34,637 nucleotides of DNA. Origin: Acidimicrobiaceae bacterium (lineage in GTDB: Bacteria; Actinomycetota; Acidimicrobiia; Acidimicrobiales; Ilumatobacteraceae). A model generated the notes under the pieces. The model did no database searches and was not told the DNA's origin. It was given only the letters and a program-made list of their open reading frames with translations. The position numbers were made by a program, and so were the translations under genes. Location of the stretch: contig CANNMD010000008.1 in NCBI GenBank assembly GCA_947505655.1, positions 1 through 34,637 on the forward strand. The letters are read 5' to 3'. Of this stretch, positions 9,375 to 18,961 are shown in pieces; the stretch's first letter is position 1, and each line of letters starts with the position of its first letter.

Positions 9375-10379
9375 TTATGTTCGGTCGATGGTGGCGCCGT
9401 CTACAGCGCGAACCACCCAACCGGTGGTTGTGGTCCCTGGCGCAGCGAGGGCAACAATGCAGCCGCCGAAACCGCCCCCGGTCATTCGTGCGCCGTATAC
9501 GCCAGGCGTGGCGCACATCTGCCGCACGGCTTCGTTTACGGCTGGGGTGCTGGTTTCGTAGTTGTCGCGGAGGCTGTGATGGCTTTCGATCATGAGCCGC
9601 CCTGCGGTTGCGAGGTCGTTCGTGCGGAGCGCGATTGCGAAGTCGCGAACGCGTTGGTTCTCGCTGACAACGTGGCGAGCGCGGCGCTGAACAAGTGGAT
9701 CGTCGATGGTGCCGACGTCGGCGAGAGTCGCGAGCCGCAGCGGACCGATGAGTCGTTCGGCGTGTTCGCACTCGGCCACGCGTTGGGCGTACTCGCTGCC
9801 TGCCAGTGTGCGGTGGGCGACGAATTGCACGATGACGTCGGCATTGTGCGGCACTGGCACGGCCTCAATTGCGAGGGTGTGGCAATCGATGAGCAACGCG
9901 TGATTGGCGACCCCGGCTGCAATGCAGAGTTGATCCATGATCCCGCACGGCACACCGCTGGCGCGGTGCTCGGCGCGCCGAGCCAACTGAGCGAGGTCGG
10001 CGGCGCTGCCATCGAACCCAAGCGCGAGAGCCGCAGCGACTTCGAGCGCTGCGCTGCTGGACAATCCCGCGCCGACCGGAATGGTGGTGGTGACGTGGCC
10101 GTCGATCGGCATTGCGGCGGTCCCAAGTTCGGCTGCGACACCCGCCACATAGCGACCCCAACGCGGCTCAACAACGGCCGGGTTATGAATGGGCAGAGTG
10201 ATGCTGACTGGGTCTGGTTCGTTGGCCGAGGTGAGTGTGATGGCGCCGTCGCTTTGCGAGCCTTCGATAACCGTCCAGCGATCGATGGTCATCGGCAGCA
10301 CCAGGCCGCCGGTGTAGTCGGTGTGGTCGCCGATGAGGTTCACGCGCCCCGGGGCGCGAGCAACGAAGTGGTTGGTCAT
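9375..10379 (-). CDS. galK: Galactokinase / GHMP-family sugar kinase
   Basis: MTNHFVARAPGRVNLIGDHTDYTGGLVLPM, PVGAGLSSSAALEVA, SGVPCGIMDQ, ARMTGGGFGGCIVAL; ATG overlaps upstream stop (ATGA). Confidence 0.85.
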   Translation of the reverse strand: MTNHFVARAPGRVNLIGDHTDYTGGLVLPMTIDRWTVIEGSQSDGAITLTSANEPDPVSITLPIHNPAVVEPRWGRYVAGVAAELGTAAMPIDGHVTTTIPVGAGLSSSAALEVAAALALGFDGSAADLAQLARRAEHRASGVPCGIMDQLCIAAGVANHALLIDCHTLAIEAVPVPHNADVIVQFVAHRTLAGSEYAQRVAECEHAERLIGPLRLATLADVGTIDDPLVQRRARHVVSENQRVRDFAIALRTNDLATAGRLMIESHHSLRDNYETSTPAVNEAVRQMCATPGVYGARMTGGGFGGCIVALAAPGTTTTGWVVRAVDGATIDRT

Positions 10380-11275
10380 GCCAACTTGAGGGCGATGCTC
10401 AGACGCTCGAGAGCATCGAGATCGAACGGTGCGCGCAGCGCGATGTTTACCTGATTGGCGCCAGCTTCGATGTACTGACCGATGCGGTCGAGCACCTGTT
10501 CGTCGGTGCCTGTAAGGCAACCGTTGCGCACGGCATTGGCGAGGTGGCCGAACTGTGCGTTCAGACTTTCTTCGGTCCACGCGAGCCCCACGTTGATGGC
10601 ACAGCTGATGTCATCGGGGTTGCGGCCAACAGCGGCGCAATGCTCGTGCAGCACGCCCCGCTTGCGAGCAAATTCTTCGGGCGAGACGAACGGCACGTTC
10701 CAACCGTCGGCGTATTTCGCAGTGATCTTGAGCGTGCGCTTTTCGCCGCCGCCGCCCACCCAAATGGGCATCTTGGCTTGCACGGGCCGTGGCTCGTTGC
10801 GCGCATCGCGCGTGGTGAAGTACTTACCTTCAAAGTTCGACGCCTCGGTGTGCAGCATGCCGCGCAACACTTGGATGCCTTCTTCGAGTTGGTCCATGCG
10901 CACTTTCACTTCGGGGAACTCGATGCCGTATGCGTTGTATTCGACCTGAGCCCAACCGGCACCGATGCCCATCTCGGCGCGACCGTTGCTGAGGTGGTCG
11001 ATGGTGGTGATTGCTTTGGCCAGAATCGCGGGGTGGCGATAGCCGATGGAGTACACCAACGAACCGATGCGCACCCGCGAGGTCTCGCACGCCAACGCTG
11101 CATGCATAGCAACTGATTCGAGACACTCGGCATCGTCGGGCTTGCCGGTGGCGCCATAGAAGTGATCCCAGATCGAGATCCACCCGTATCCGAGCGATTC
11201 AATGCGCCGCCACGAAGCACGCAGATCGTCGCTGCTGATGTTTTGTAGGCCTGTGTGCACCCCGAAAATCGTCAT
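10376..11275 (-). CDS. LLM-class (putative F420-dependent) oxidoreductase
   Basis: MTIFGVHTGLQN...YGWISIWDHFYG...LGSLVYSIGYRHPAILAKAITTIDHLSNGRAEMGIGAGW, PIWVGGGGEKRTLKITAKYADGWN. Confidence 0.88.
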   Translation of the reverse strand: MTIFGVHTGLQNISSDDLRASWRRIESLGYGWISIWDHFYGATGKPDDAECLESVAMHAALACETSRVRIGSLVYSIGYRHPAILAKAITTIDHLSNGRAEMGIGAGWAQVEYNAYGIEFPEVKVRMDQLEEGIQVLRGMLHTEASNFEGKYFTTRDARNEPRPVQAKMPIWVGGGGEKRTLKITAKYADGWNVPFVSPEEFARKRGVLHEHCAAVGRNPDDISCAINVGLAWTEESLNAQFGHLANAVRNGCLTGTDEQVLDRIGQYIEAGANQVNIALRAPFDLDALERLSIALKLA

Positions 11276-11337
11276 GGCGCAACCGTAGTCGGTCGTCCGT
11301 GTTGACCGATGAGCCGCTCGCACACGAGACTCGCTGC

Positions 11338-12237
11338 ATGCCAAAAGTCGTTGTCAACAACATCGCTTCTACCAACGAGCCTGTCGAACTCGAATACGAG
11401 ATCATCGGGTCGTCAAAAGATCCGGCGATGTTGCTCATCATGGGCTTCGGCGCACAACTCACGCTGTGGCCCGATGGCTTTTGCGAGATGCTTGCCAATC
11501 GTGGCTATTGCGTGATTCGTTTCGACAATCGCGACTGTGGCCTCAGCACCAAACTCGACGGCGTCGAGATCGACATGGCCGGTGTGATGATGGCAGCGCT
11601 CGGCGGCCAGCCCGATCTGTTGCCACCAGTGCCGTACACGTTGTCTGACATGGCCGCCGATGCTGTTGGTCTGCTGAGCGCACTCGGATTCTCCGGGGCG
11701 CACATCGTTGGTGCATCGATGGGTGGCATGATCGCGCAGACCGTGGCTATCGAATACCCGCAGCACACGCACTCGCTCACCTCGATCATGTCGAACACGG
11801 GCGAGTCCGATGTCGGCATGCCGCTGCCCGAGGCAGGCGCAGTGCTGCTGGCCGAACCGCCCAGCGATCGTCAGGGGTACATCGATGCATCGGTGGCCTC
11901 AATGATCTGGCAGTCGAAGCGCTATGCAGACGCCCACGAAGTTCGTGCTCAGGCCGCGCGTTCGTACGATCGCAGTTTCTATCCCGAAGGCAGCGCCCGA
12001 CACTTAGGGGCAATCGCCGCCAGCGGATCACGCGCCGAGTTGCTGCCGCACCTCACCATGCCCACGTTGGTGGTGCACGGCCGCGACGACACGTTGCTGC
12101 CTCCCGAAGGTGGTGTGCGCACCGCTGAGCTGATCCCCGGCGCCAACCTGTTCTTGGTGGCCGACATGGGCCACGACTTCCCTACACCGTTGTGGCCGGT
12201 GATCGCCGATGCGATTGTCGCCAACGCCAATCGCTAA
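11338..12237 (+). CDS. Alpha/beta-fold hydrolase
   Basis: AMLLIMGFGAQLTLWPDGF...YCVIRFDNRDCGLS; nucleophile elbow GASMGGMIAQ; LVVHGRDDTLLPPEGG; MGHDFP. Confidence 0.9.
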   Translation: MPKVVVNNIASTNEPVELEYEIIGSSKDPAMLLIMGFGAQLTLWPDGFCEMLANRGYCVIRFDNRDCGLSTKLDGVEIDMAGVMMAALGGQPDLLPPVPYTLSDMAADAVGLLSALGFSGAHIVGASMGGMIAQTVAIEYPQHTHSLTSIMSNTGESDVGMPLPEAGAVLLAEPPSDRQGYIDASVASMIWQSKRYADAHEVRAQAARSYDRSFYPEGSARHLGAIAASGSRAELLPHLTMPTLVVHGRDDTLLPPEGGVRTAELIPGANLFLVADMGHDFPTPLWPVIADAIVANANR

Positions 12238-12277
12238 CTATTCCCTTCTTCGCGTCCATTTCACAGGAGTCATCAAC

Positions 12278-13423
12278 ATGTCAGGTCCATTGAGCGGCTA
12301 TCGCATCATCGAAATCGCGGGTATTGGCCCAGGTCCATTCGCGGCGATGATGCTCAGCGATATGGGTGCCGAAGTCATTCGCGTCGAGCGCGCCCAGGCT
12401 GTGCGTCCAGAGGCTGGGCCAAACCGCGATGTCATGCAACGCAACCGCCGCAACATCGCCATCGACCTCAAGAACCCCGAAGGTGTCGAGACGCTCATGC
12501 GTCTCATCGAGAGCGCCGATGCGCTCATCGAAGGTTTCCGCCCAGGCGTCATGGAGCGTCTTGGTATCGGCCCCGATGCCTGTCTCGCCCGCAACCCCAA
12601 GCTGGTGTTCGGCCGCATGACCGGTTGGGGTCAAGAAGGTCCCTACGCATTGGCCGCTGGTCACGACATCAACTACATCTCGCTCGCCGGAGCATTGGCC
12701 CATTTCAGTCGCGCAGGCGAAGCGCCAGTGCCTCCACTCAACATGGTTGGCGACTTTGGTGGCGGCGGTATGTTCCTCGCGTATGGCGTGGTGTGCGCGT
12801 TGCTCGAAGCTCAGCGCAGCGGCGCTGGCCAAGTTGTCGATACCGCAATGGTCGACGGTGCCGCAGTGTTGATGAGCATGTTCTGGGGCTTTAAGAACAT
12901 GGGTGCATTCAACGAAAATGCGCCCGGCACCAACTTGCTCGATACAGGCGCTCACTTCTACGACGTCTACAAGTGCAGCGACGATAAGTACATCTCGATC
13001 GGCTCTATCGAGACGCAGTTCTACGCCGAACTGTTGGCCCTCACCGGACTGTCCGACGATCCCGAATTCGCGCAGCAGCACAACACCGCCAATTGGCCGC
13101 ACCTGAAGGGTCGCTTGACCGAGTTGTTCGCCACCAAATCACGCGACGAATGGTGCGCGCTGATGGAGCACACCGACGTGTGCTTCGCTCCGGTGCTCAC
13201 GATGAGCGAAGCTGCGAAGCATCCTCACAACGTCGAGCGCGGTACTTTCATCGAATACGACGGCGTCATGCAGGCGGCACCGGCTCCTCGCTTCAGCCGC
13301 ACCAAGGCCGAGGTGTCAATGCCTCCAGCGCGCGCTGGCGAGCACACCCGCGAGGTGCTTGCTGATTGGGGTATTGGCGCCGCCGACATCGACACGTTGT
13401 TTGCGTCTGGCGCGATCAAGTAA
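12278..13423 (+). CDS. CaiB/BaiF-type CoA transferase (alpha-methylacyl-CoA racemase-like)
   Basis: SD AGGAG before ATG 12278; PLSGYRIIEIAGIGPGPFAAMMLSDMGAEVIRVER, RNRRNIAIDLKNPEGVETLMRLIESADALIEGFRPGVMERLGIGPD, MTGWGQEGPYALAAGHDINYISLAGAL. Confidence 0.93.
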   Translation: MSGPLSGYRIIEIAGIGPGPFAAMMLSDMGAEVIRVERAQAVRPEAGPNRDVMQRNRRNIAIDLKNPEGVETLMRLIESADALIEGFRPGVMERLGIGPDACLARNPKLVFGRMTGWGQEGPYALAAGHDINYISLAGALAHFSRAGEAPVPPLNMVGDFGGGGMFLAYGVVCALLEAQRSGAGQVVDTAMVDGAAVLMSMFWGFKNMGAFNENAPGTNLLDTGAHFYDVYKCSDDKYISIGSIETQFYAELLALTGLSDDPEFAQQHNTANWPHLKGRLTELFATKSRDEWCALMEHTDVCFAPVLTMSEAAKHPHNVERGTFIEYDGVMQAAPAPRFSRTKAEVSMPPARAGEHTREVLADWGIGAADIDTLFASGAIK

Positions 13424-14229
13424 TGGGAACTCTCGTCTGCTTTCACGCGCACCCCGACGACGAAACCATCTCCACCGGCGGCAGCATTGCCAGAGCCGTG
13501 GCCGAGGGTCATCGTGTCGTGCTTGTGGTGGCTACCAACGGCGATTTCGGCGAAGTGCCCGACGATCTCGCTCCGGGCGAGACACTGGTGCATCGGCGTC
13601 AGAATGAAGCGGCCAAGTCGGCCGAGGCACTTGGCGTGCACCGCCTCGAGTGGCTTGGTTACAAAGACAGCGGCATGACCGGGTGGGAGCAGAACACCGA
13701 CCCTGAGTCATTTCTGCTCGCCGATCTCGAAGAAGCTTCCGAGCGGTTGGCCACCATTCTGCGCGAAGAGTCAGCCGACGTGATGACCACCTACGACTGG
13801 CACGGAAACTACGGCCACCCCGATCACATCAAGGTGCATCAGGTTGGTCATCGTGCCGCCGAACTCGCCGGCACGCCTGCCGTGTTCGAAGCAACGATGA
13901 ACCGCGATCACATCGTGCGCGTGATGAGCATGGCCAGCGAGCTGGGCGCCGCAAACGGCGACGACAACGACGACGATTTCGACCCCTCTGGTCCCGCCGA
14001 CGATGGCAATCCGTTTGGCATGTCCGAGCACGAACTCACTCACGCTGTTGATGTCACCGCGTTCATCGCTCAAAAGCGGGCGAGCATGCGCTGTCACGCC
14101 AGCCAGATCACCGACACCAGCTTCTTTTTGCAGCTGCCCGACGAAGCCTTTGCGGTTGCGTTCGGCACTGAGTGGTACATCCGCAAGGGCGCCCCAGTCG
14201 GTGTGCGTCCGGGCTGGCTGTTCGAGTAG
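13423..14229 (+). CDS. PIG-L family deacetylase (mycothiol deacetylase-like)
   Basis: TAATG overlap with upstream gene; MGTLVCFHAHPDDETISTGGSIARAVAEGHRVVLVVATNGD...TYDWHGNYGHPDHIKVHQVG. Confidence 0.88.
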   Translation: MGTLVCFHAHPDDETISTGGSIARAVAEGHRVVLVVATNGDFGEVPDDLAPGETLVHRRQNEAAKSAEALGVHRLEWLGYKDSGMTGWEQNTDPESFLLADLEEASERLATILREESADVMTTYDWHGNYGHPDHIKVHQVGHRAAELAGTPAVFEATMNRDHIVRVMSMASELGAANGDDNDDDFDPSGPADDGNPFGMSEHELTHAVDVTAFIAQKRASMRCHASQITDTSFFLQLPDEAFAVAFGTEWYIRKGAPVGVRPGWLFE

Positions 14230-14232
14230 CCG

Positions 14233-14784
14233 ATGCCGCGTCTCTACCTCGTACGACACGGCCGCGCTGCAGCGGGCTGGAACGTAGACCCCGATCCGGG
14301 GCTCGACGATCTTGGCGCGCAACAAGCCAATGCAATGGCCGATGTGTTGGCTCCGCTGGGGCCCATGGCGTTGGTGTCGAGCCCGCTGCTGCGGTGCCAG
14401 CAAACCGCTGGCGCGCTTGCCCAGCGTTGGTCAACAACAGCTGTCATCGAACCCGCAGTTGCCGAAATTCCATCGCCTCACGGTGTTCCCATGACCGAGC
14501 GCGTCGAGTGGCTTCGCATCACAATGAGCGGCACGTGGAGTGTGCTTGAGCCGCGCTACACAGCGTTTCGCGACGGTGTGGTTGCATGCCTCGCGGCGAC
14601 GACAACCGACACCGTGGTGTCGAGTCATTTCATCGCCATCAATGCCGCCATCGGTGCGGCGTGTCATGACGATCGCGTGGTTATCCGCAGCCTCGACAAC
14701 TGTTCGATCACCATCGTCGATGTCGTCGATGGCCAACTGCACTTGGTCGAGGGCGGCCACGAAGCCGACACACTGATTCGCTAA
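14233..14784 (+). CDS. Histidine phosphatase (phosphoglycerate mutase-like) family protein
   Basis: MPRLYLVRHGRAAAGW...LDDLGAQQANAMADVL...LVSSPLLRCQQTA...VVSSHFIAINAAIGAA. Confidence 0.87.
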   Translation: MPRLYLVRHGRAAAGWNVDPDPGLDDLGAQQANAMADVLAPLGPMALVSSPLLRCQQTAGALAQRWSTTAVIEPAVAEIPSPHGVPMTERVEWLRITMSGTWSVLEPRYTAFRDGVVACLAATTTDTVVSSHFIAINAAIGAACHDDRVVIRSLDNCSITIVDVVDGQLHLVEGGHEADTLIR

Positions 14785-14832
14785 GTGCGGTGGTGGCGCG
14801 AGTTTGGTCGCTCGAACGGGCAAACTCTGCAC

Positions 14833-15555
14833 ATGAGAAATCGTCATCGCCCAGTGTTTCTGGCCGCGTGCATATCGACATCGATGATGTTGGTGGCGTG
14901 CGGAAGTTCTTCAAGCGACTCGCCCAGCTCGTCGCTTGGCGAATCCACTACCGACGTGTCCACAGTGATCGATGCATCAAGCACGACCTCGGTGGTCGAG
15001 ACAACCACCACCGTTGTCGACGCGTCGAGCACAACCTTTGCTGTGGCCACCACGGTGCCCGTCGGCGCCTCGATCACGCTTCGCGCCGACGGCGTTGGCG
15101 ACGCACTGTTCGGGGCCGAACCTGAAGGCGTGATTGCATACCTTCGAGGTCTTCTCGGGCCACCAAGCACCGACTCTGGTTGGGTGTCAGCGGTGCAACG
15201 CACGTGCCCGGGCACCGAGGTGCGCAATGTCACCTGGGGCGATCTGGCGCTGCTGTTCGGTGACCAGAGCAACGTTTCTACGTTGCGTCGTCACTTCTTT
15301 GCCTGGTCGTATGGTCCTCCTGCTGGCGAGGTCATCGCGCCGTTCGGCTTGGTCACCGGGGCTCCTGCGCTCATCGGCATTGGCTCCACGGTTTCGCAAT
15401 TACGCGCTGCGTATCCGTCCGCGGTGATCTTTGCTGGCGACGAACTCGTGGGGCCGTGGGCAATGATCTCTGCAGATCTCGTGGCCTACCTCACCAACAC
15501 CGGCCCGGCTGGCGTGGTCACCAGTTTCGTGGGCGGCACCGGCTGCGGTGAGTAA
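14833..15555 (+). CDS. Putative lipoprotein with Ser/Thr-rich linker
   Basis: Signal peptide MRNRHRPVFLAACISTSMMLVACGSSSS with lipobox LVAC, low-complexity Ser/Thr linker, then a globular C-terminal part. Confidence 0.75.
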   Translation: MRNRHRPVFLAACISTSMMLVACGSSSSDSPSSSLGESTTDVSTVIDASSTTSVVETTTTVVDASSTTFAVATTVPVGASITLRADGVGDALFGAEPEGVIAYLRGLLGPPSTDSGWVSAVQRTCPGTEVRNVTWGDLALLFGDQSNVSTLRRHFFAWSYGPPAGEVIAPFGLVTGAPALIGIGSTVSQLRAAYPSAVIFAGDELVGPWAMISADLVAYLTNTGPAGVVTSFVGGTGCGE

Positions 15556-15626
15556 CGCCACCGACACCGCCTCGCGGTTGACACGGTGACTAGGCTGACC
15601 ACACTGTTCACATCGGAGGTACTGCC

Positions 15627-16469
15627 ATGAAACGAATGCTGCCTGTTACCGAATTGGCACGTGACTCACGCTTCCAGCGCGTGTCGCTCGAAACCACTGT
15701 TTTCGATCCCCGCAACCTCAGCCCATCGGCTCAGATCAACGGAATCGCCCCCACCTACGTGAACGCCAGCGACAACGCGCGTGGCCTCATGCACGGCATT
15801 TTTGTTGGCGAGATTCAAGCGCTCGAGGGTGCCGGTCGCACATGCTTCGATTTCGAGACAGGCACCGGTCGCGAGCAGGCGCCGTTTGCGATGAAACTCG
15901 ACATGGCCCGCCAGTGTTGGGACGAAGCCCGCCACGTAGAGATCAGCTGCAAGCTCAGCGAGCACATGGGCAGCGAGATCGGCGAGTTCGGCGAGGGCAC
16001 TGTGCTCTACGAAGCCGCATGTAACGCCGACCCGGTGTTGCGCCTTACCGGCGTGAACCGTGCGCTCGAAGGTTTGGCCATCGACGTGTTCACCACCATG
16101 AAGAACTTCGGCACCACGCTCGACGATCCGGTGATGCAGTTCTGCGAAGACTGGATGCTCGCCGACGAAGTCACCCACGTGAAGATGGGCAGCGATTGGC
16201 TGCGCAAACTCACCGCCGACGATCCACAGCGCCTCAAGGACGCCCTCGAGTTCCAGCGCGCTGTCGACAAGCTGTTCAGCTTCGGTGGTTTCCGTGGCGA
16301 GAGCGACGAGCACCCGGTGCACCTCGCCCGCAACTTCCGTCGTCTCGCAGGTTTCGACGACGCCGAAATCGCCGACCTCGTTGAGATCGCGGCGCAGGCC
16401 TACACCGAGGCACAAGAACAACAACAGCTTCGAGCCACCGCAGCGGCCGCCAGTGCCGCTGCGCGCTGA
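15627..16469 (+). CDS. Ferritin-like di-iron-fold protein (DUF455-like)
   Basis: SD GGAGG; helical Glu/His motifs GEIQALEGAGRTCFDF, ARQCWDEARHVEISCKL, NRALEGLAIDVF, MLADEVTHVKMGSDWL. Confidence 0.75.
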   Translation: MKRMLPVTELARDSRFQRVSLETTVFDPRNLSPSAQINGIAPTYVNASDNARGLMHGIFVGEIQALEGAGRTCFDFETGTGREQAPFAMKLDMARQCWDEARHVEISCKLSEHMGSEIGEFGEGTVLYEAACNADPVLRLTGVNRALEGLAIDVFTTMKNFGTTLDDPVMQFCEDWMLADEVTHVKMGSDWLRKLTADDPQRLKDALEFQRAVDKLFSFGGFRGESDEHPVHLARNFRRLAGFDDAEIADLVEIAAQAYTEAQEQQQLRATAAAASAAAR

Positions 16470-16502
16470 TCGTCTTACTGGGCGGCGATTGTTCTGATTG
16501 GC

Positions 16503-16862
16503 TTGCTGTTACGCGACCTCCACGCAAACTGGGCATGGTTCGTCATCGTTGGAAATGGGTTAGCGGGTATCTGGTCGCTGGCCGCTCACAAATACACGGC
16601 GCTGCGCACGCGCGCGCTGTGGTGGTTTATCGGCATTGTCGAAGTTGCCATCTTCGTCCAGGTGGCGATGGGCGTCGCCTTGGTGAACAAATACAAATTC
16701 GGCTTCCCGAAGTTCCACGCGTTCTACGGGTTTGTGGCCATCATCGCTGTGGCCATCATCTACAGCTACCGCCCGCAACTCAAGGGCAAGACCTACCTGC
16801 TGTATGGCGGTGGGGGACTGTTCTTGATGGGCCTGGGTATCCGGGCCATGCTTGTTGGCTAG
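16503..16862 (+). CDS. Small integral membrane protein (about 4 TM helices)
   Basis: Hydrophobic segments [71 protein letters not shown]; convergent 4-bp overlap with the PEPCK stop. Confidence 0.7.
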   Translation: MLLRDLHANWAWFVIVGNGLAGIWSLAAHKYTALRTRALWWFIGIVEVAIFVQVAMGVALVNKYKFGFPKFHAFYGFVAIIAVAIIYSYRPQLKGKTYLLYGGGGLFLMGLGIRAMLVG

Positions 16863-18655
16863 GCGCTTGCGAGGCCAGCTTCGAGCGTGTCGAGCGCTGT
16901 ACCCAGCTGAGCTGGCAATGCGGCGCCGAACTGGGCAAAGTGGCCACGGATCTGTGGGATCGCTGCAGTCCAACCCTGCGAGTCGACCGACAACAACTGG
17001 TTGAGGTCGTCTGGGGCGATGTCGAGACCATTGAGGTCGAGGCCGCCAGCGGTGGGCAGGTAGCCGATTGGGGTCTGCACAGCATCGACTGAACCGTCGA
17101 TGCGCTCGAACACCCACTTGAGTACTCGGCTGTTCTCGCCATAGCCAGGCCACAGGAAGCGGCCGTCTTCGTCGCGGCGGAACCAGTTGACGAAGAAGAT
17201 CTTGGGCAAGTTCGATGCATCGGTGCTGGCGCCAACCTTGAGCCAATGAGCGAAGTAGTCGCCCATGTTGTAGCCGCAGAACGGCAGCATGGCCATTGGG
17301 TCGAAGCGAAGCTGTCCAACGGCGCCAGCGGCGGCTGCAGTGGTCTCTGAGGCCATGATCGAGCCAAGGAACACGCCGTGCTCCCAGTCGAATGCCTGAG
17401 CAACCAATGGCACGGTGGTGCGACGACGGCCGCCGAACAAAATTGCCGAGATTGGCACGCCGGCTGGATCTTCCCACTCGGGGGCGATCGAGGGGCACTG
17501 CGCCGCAGGGGCGGTGAAACGAGCATTGGGATGGGCGGCAGGCGTGGTGGACTCAGGGGTCCAGGTCTGGCCGCGCCAATCGGTGGCACGTGCTGGCGAC
17601 GTATCGCTCATGCCTTCCCACCACACATCGCCATCGCTGGTCAGTGCAGTGTTGGTGAAGATGCTGTTACCCCAAAGGGTCTCCATCGCGTTGGCGTTGG
17701 TGTCGTAGCCGGTGCCCGGTGCCACGCCAAAGAAGCCGGCTTCGGGGTTGATGGCATAGAGGCGGCCGTCGGCGCCGTACTTCATCCAGCAGATGTCGTC
17801 GCCGATTGTCTCGGCTTTCCAACCTGGAATGGTTGGCACGAGCATGGCGAGGTTTGTCTTGCCGCACGCCGAGGGGAACGCAGCCGCGATGTACTTGGCT
17901 TCGCCCGCTGGGTTGGTGAGCTTGAGGATGAGCATGTGCTCGGCGAGCCAACCGGCATCGCGAGCCATCACCGAGGCGATGCGCAATGCGAAGCACTTCT
18001 TGCCGAGCAGCGCGTTGCCGCCGTAGCCCGAACCGAACGACCAAATGTCGCGGGTCTCGGGGAAGTGAACGATGTACTTGTTGTCAGGGTTGCACGGCCA
18101 CGACGAATCGATGTCGCCGGGTGCGAGTGGGGCGCCAACCGAGTGCACGCATGGCACCCAATCGCTGTTGCCGAGTGCGTCGAGAGCGCCCTGGCCCATA
18201 CGGGTCATGATGCGCATGTTGGCCGCTACGTAGGGGGAGTCGCTGAGCTGCACGCCAATGTGTGCAATCGGCGAGCCGAGCGGACCCATGCTGAACGGCA
18301 CCACATACATGGTGCGGCCCTTCATCGCGCCGGTGAACAACGTGGTCATCTCGACGCGCATTTCGGCAGGGTCGCGCCAGTTGTTGTTGGGGCCGGCGTC
18401 GGCAGGATTGGCCGAGCAAATGAACGTGCGGTCTTCGACTCGGGCAACGTCGCCCGGATCGCTGTGCGCCCAATAACTGTTGGGACGCTTGGCTTCGTCG
18501 AGCTTGGTGAATGTGCCGCCGTCGACCAGTGTCTGGCACAAGCGCTCGTATTCATCGGCGCTGCCGTCGCACCAGTAGACGCTGTCGGGCTGGAGGATTT
18601 CGGCCCAGTCATTGACCCACTGATGAAGACGCGTGTTGTTACTCGTACCGCTCAT
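16859..18655 (-). CDS. pckG: Phosphoenolpyruvate carboxykinase (GTP)
   Basis: [135 protein letters not shown]. Confidence 0.97.
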   Translation of the reverse strand: MSGTSNNTRLHQWVNDWAEILQPDSVYWCDGSADEYERLCQTLVDGGTFTKLDEAKRPNSYWAHSDPGDVARVEDRTFICSANPADAGPNNNWRDPAEMRVEMTTLFTGAMKGRTMYVVPFSMGPLGSPIAHIGVQLSDSPYVAANMRIMTRMGQGALDALGNSDWVPCVHSVGAPLAPGDIDSSWPCNPDNKYIVHFPETRDIWSFGSGYGGNALLGKKCFALRIASVMARDAGWLAEHMLILKLTNPAGEAKYIAAAFPSACGKTNLAMLVPTIPGWKAETIGDDICWMKYGADGRLYAINPEAGFFGVAPGTGYDTNANAMETLWGNSIFTNTALTSDGDVWWEGMSDTSPARATDWRGQTWTPESTTPAAHPNARFTAPAAQCPSIAPEWEDPAGVPISAILFGGRRRTTVPLVAQAFDWEHGVFLGSIMASETTAAAAGAVGQLRFDPMAMLPFCGYNMGDYFAHWLKVGASTDASNLPKIFFVNWFRRDEDGRFLWPGYGENSRVLKWVFERIDGSVDAVQTPIGYLPTAGGLDLNGLDIAPDDLNQLLSVDSQGWTAAIPQIRGHFAQFGAALPAQLGTALDTLEAGLASA

Positions 18656-18672
18656 TGAAGAAGTCTCCTTGG

Positions 18673-18690
18673 TGGCGCGCGCTCGCGCCA
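18673..18690 (-). promoter_or_regulatory. Perfect 7-bp hairpin just upstream of the pckG SD
   Basis: Minus strand TGGCGCG-AGCG-CGCGCCA followed by CCAAGGAGACTTCTTCAATG. Confidence 0.45.
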
Positions 18691-18704
18691 AAAGCAAACG
18701 TGAG

Positions 18705-18741
18705 AAAAAACGTACAGCCCCTAATCAGTGATGATCAGGGG
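18705..18741 (-). terminator. Hairpin plus T6 tract after the cold-shock-like gene
   Basis: Minus strand CCCCTGATCA-TCAC-TGATTAGGGG (10-bp stem, one G-T pair), then CTGTACG and TTTTTT (18710-18705). Confidence 0.45.
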
Positions 18742-18949
18742 TACCCATATCGACTTCGCTGCCGAGGCTCAGCGCTGTTGCGCGGCCATCGGAGTCGAGC
18801 GAAAACACCACGCGCTGCCCCTGACGGAGCATGCGGAAGATCGACCCCTGCAGCGCGTTCGCTGCGAGGTCGTAGTCATTCAGGTTGGTGTCGCAGATGA
18901 CGACGCCGTCACCGCTGCCAGGATCGTAGGACTTGATGACGCCCTGCAT
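18725..18949 (-). CDS. Cold-shock-domain-like small protein (divergent)
   Basis: MQGVIKSYDPGSGDGVVICDTNLNDYDLAANALQGSIFRMLRQGQRVVFSLDSDGRATAL: CSD-like spacing G-IKSYD--G-G-V and L-QGQRV-F; lies between rpmB and pckG. Confidence 0.65.
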   Translation of the reverse strand: MQGVIKSYDPGSGDGVVICDTNLNDYDLAANALQGSIFRMLRQGQRVVFSLDSDGRATALSLGSEVDMGTPDHH

Positions 18950-18961
18950 GACGGTGGCGCC

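Noticed and set aside
9364-9771. Arg/Pro-rich N-terminal extension of the DUF952 ORF
   Set aside because: Low-complexity RRxR frame overlapping galK; the real start is ATG 9363 with an SD.
12281-13102. 273-aa minus-strand ORF opposite the CaiB/BaiF gene
   Set aside because: Shadow ORF; the plus strand has clear family motifs and an SD.
15578-15606. TTGACA-N17 promoter before the ferritin-like gene
   Set aside because: No acceptable -10 at the required spacing (ACACTG); a TAGGCT lies only 7 nt from the TTGACA. Not strong enough to annotate.
17378-18658. 426-aa plus-strand ORF opposite pckG
   Set aside because: Antisense to an unmistakable PEPCK; composition (GV/AR-rich, no motifs) is that of a shadow frame.
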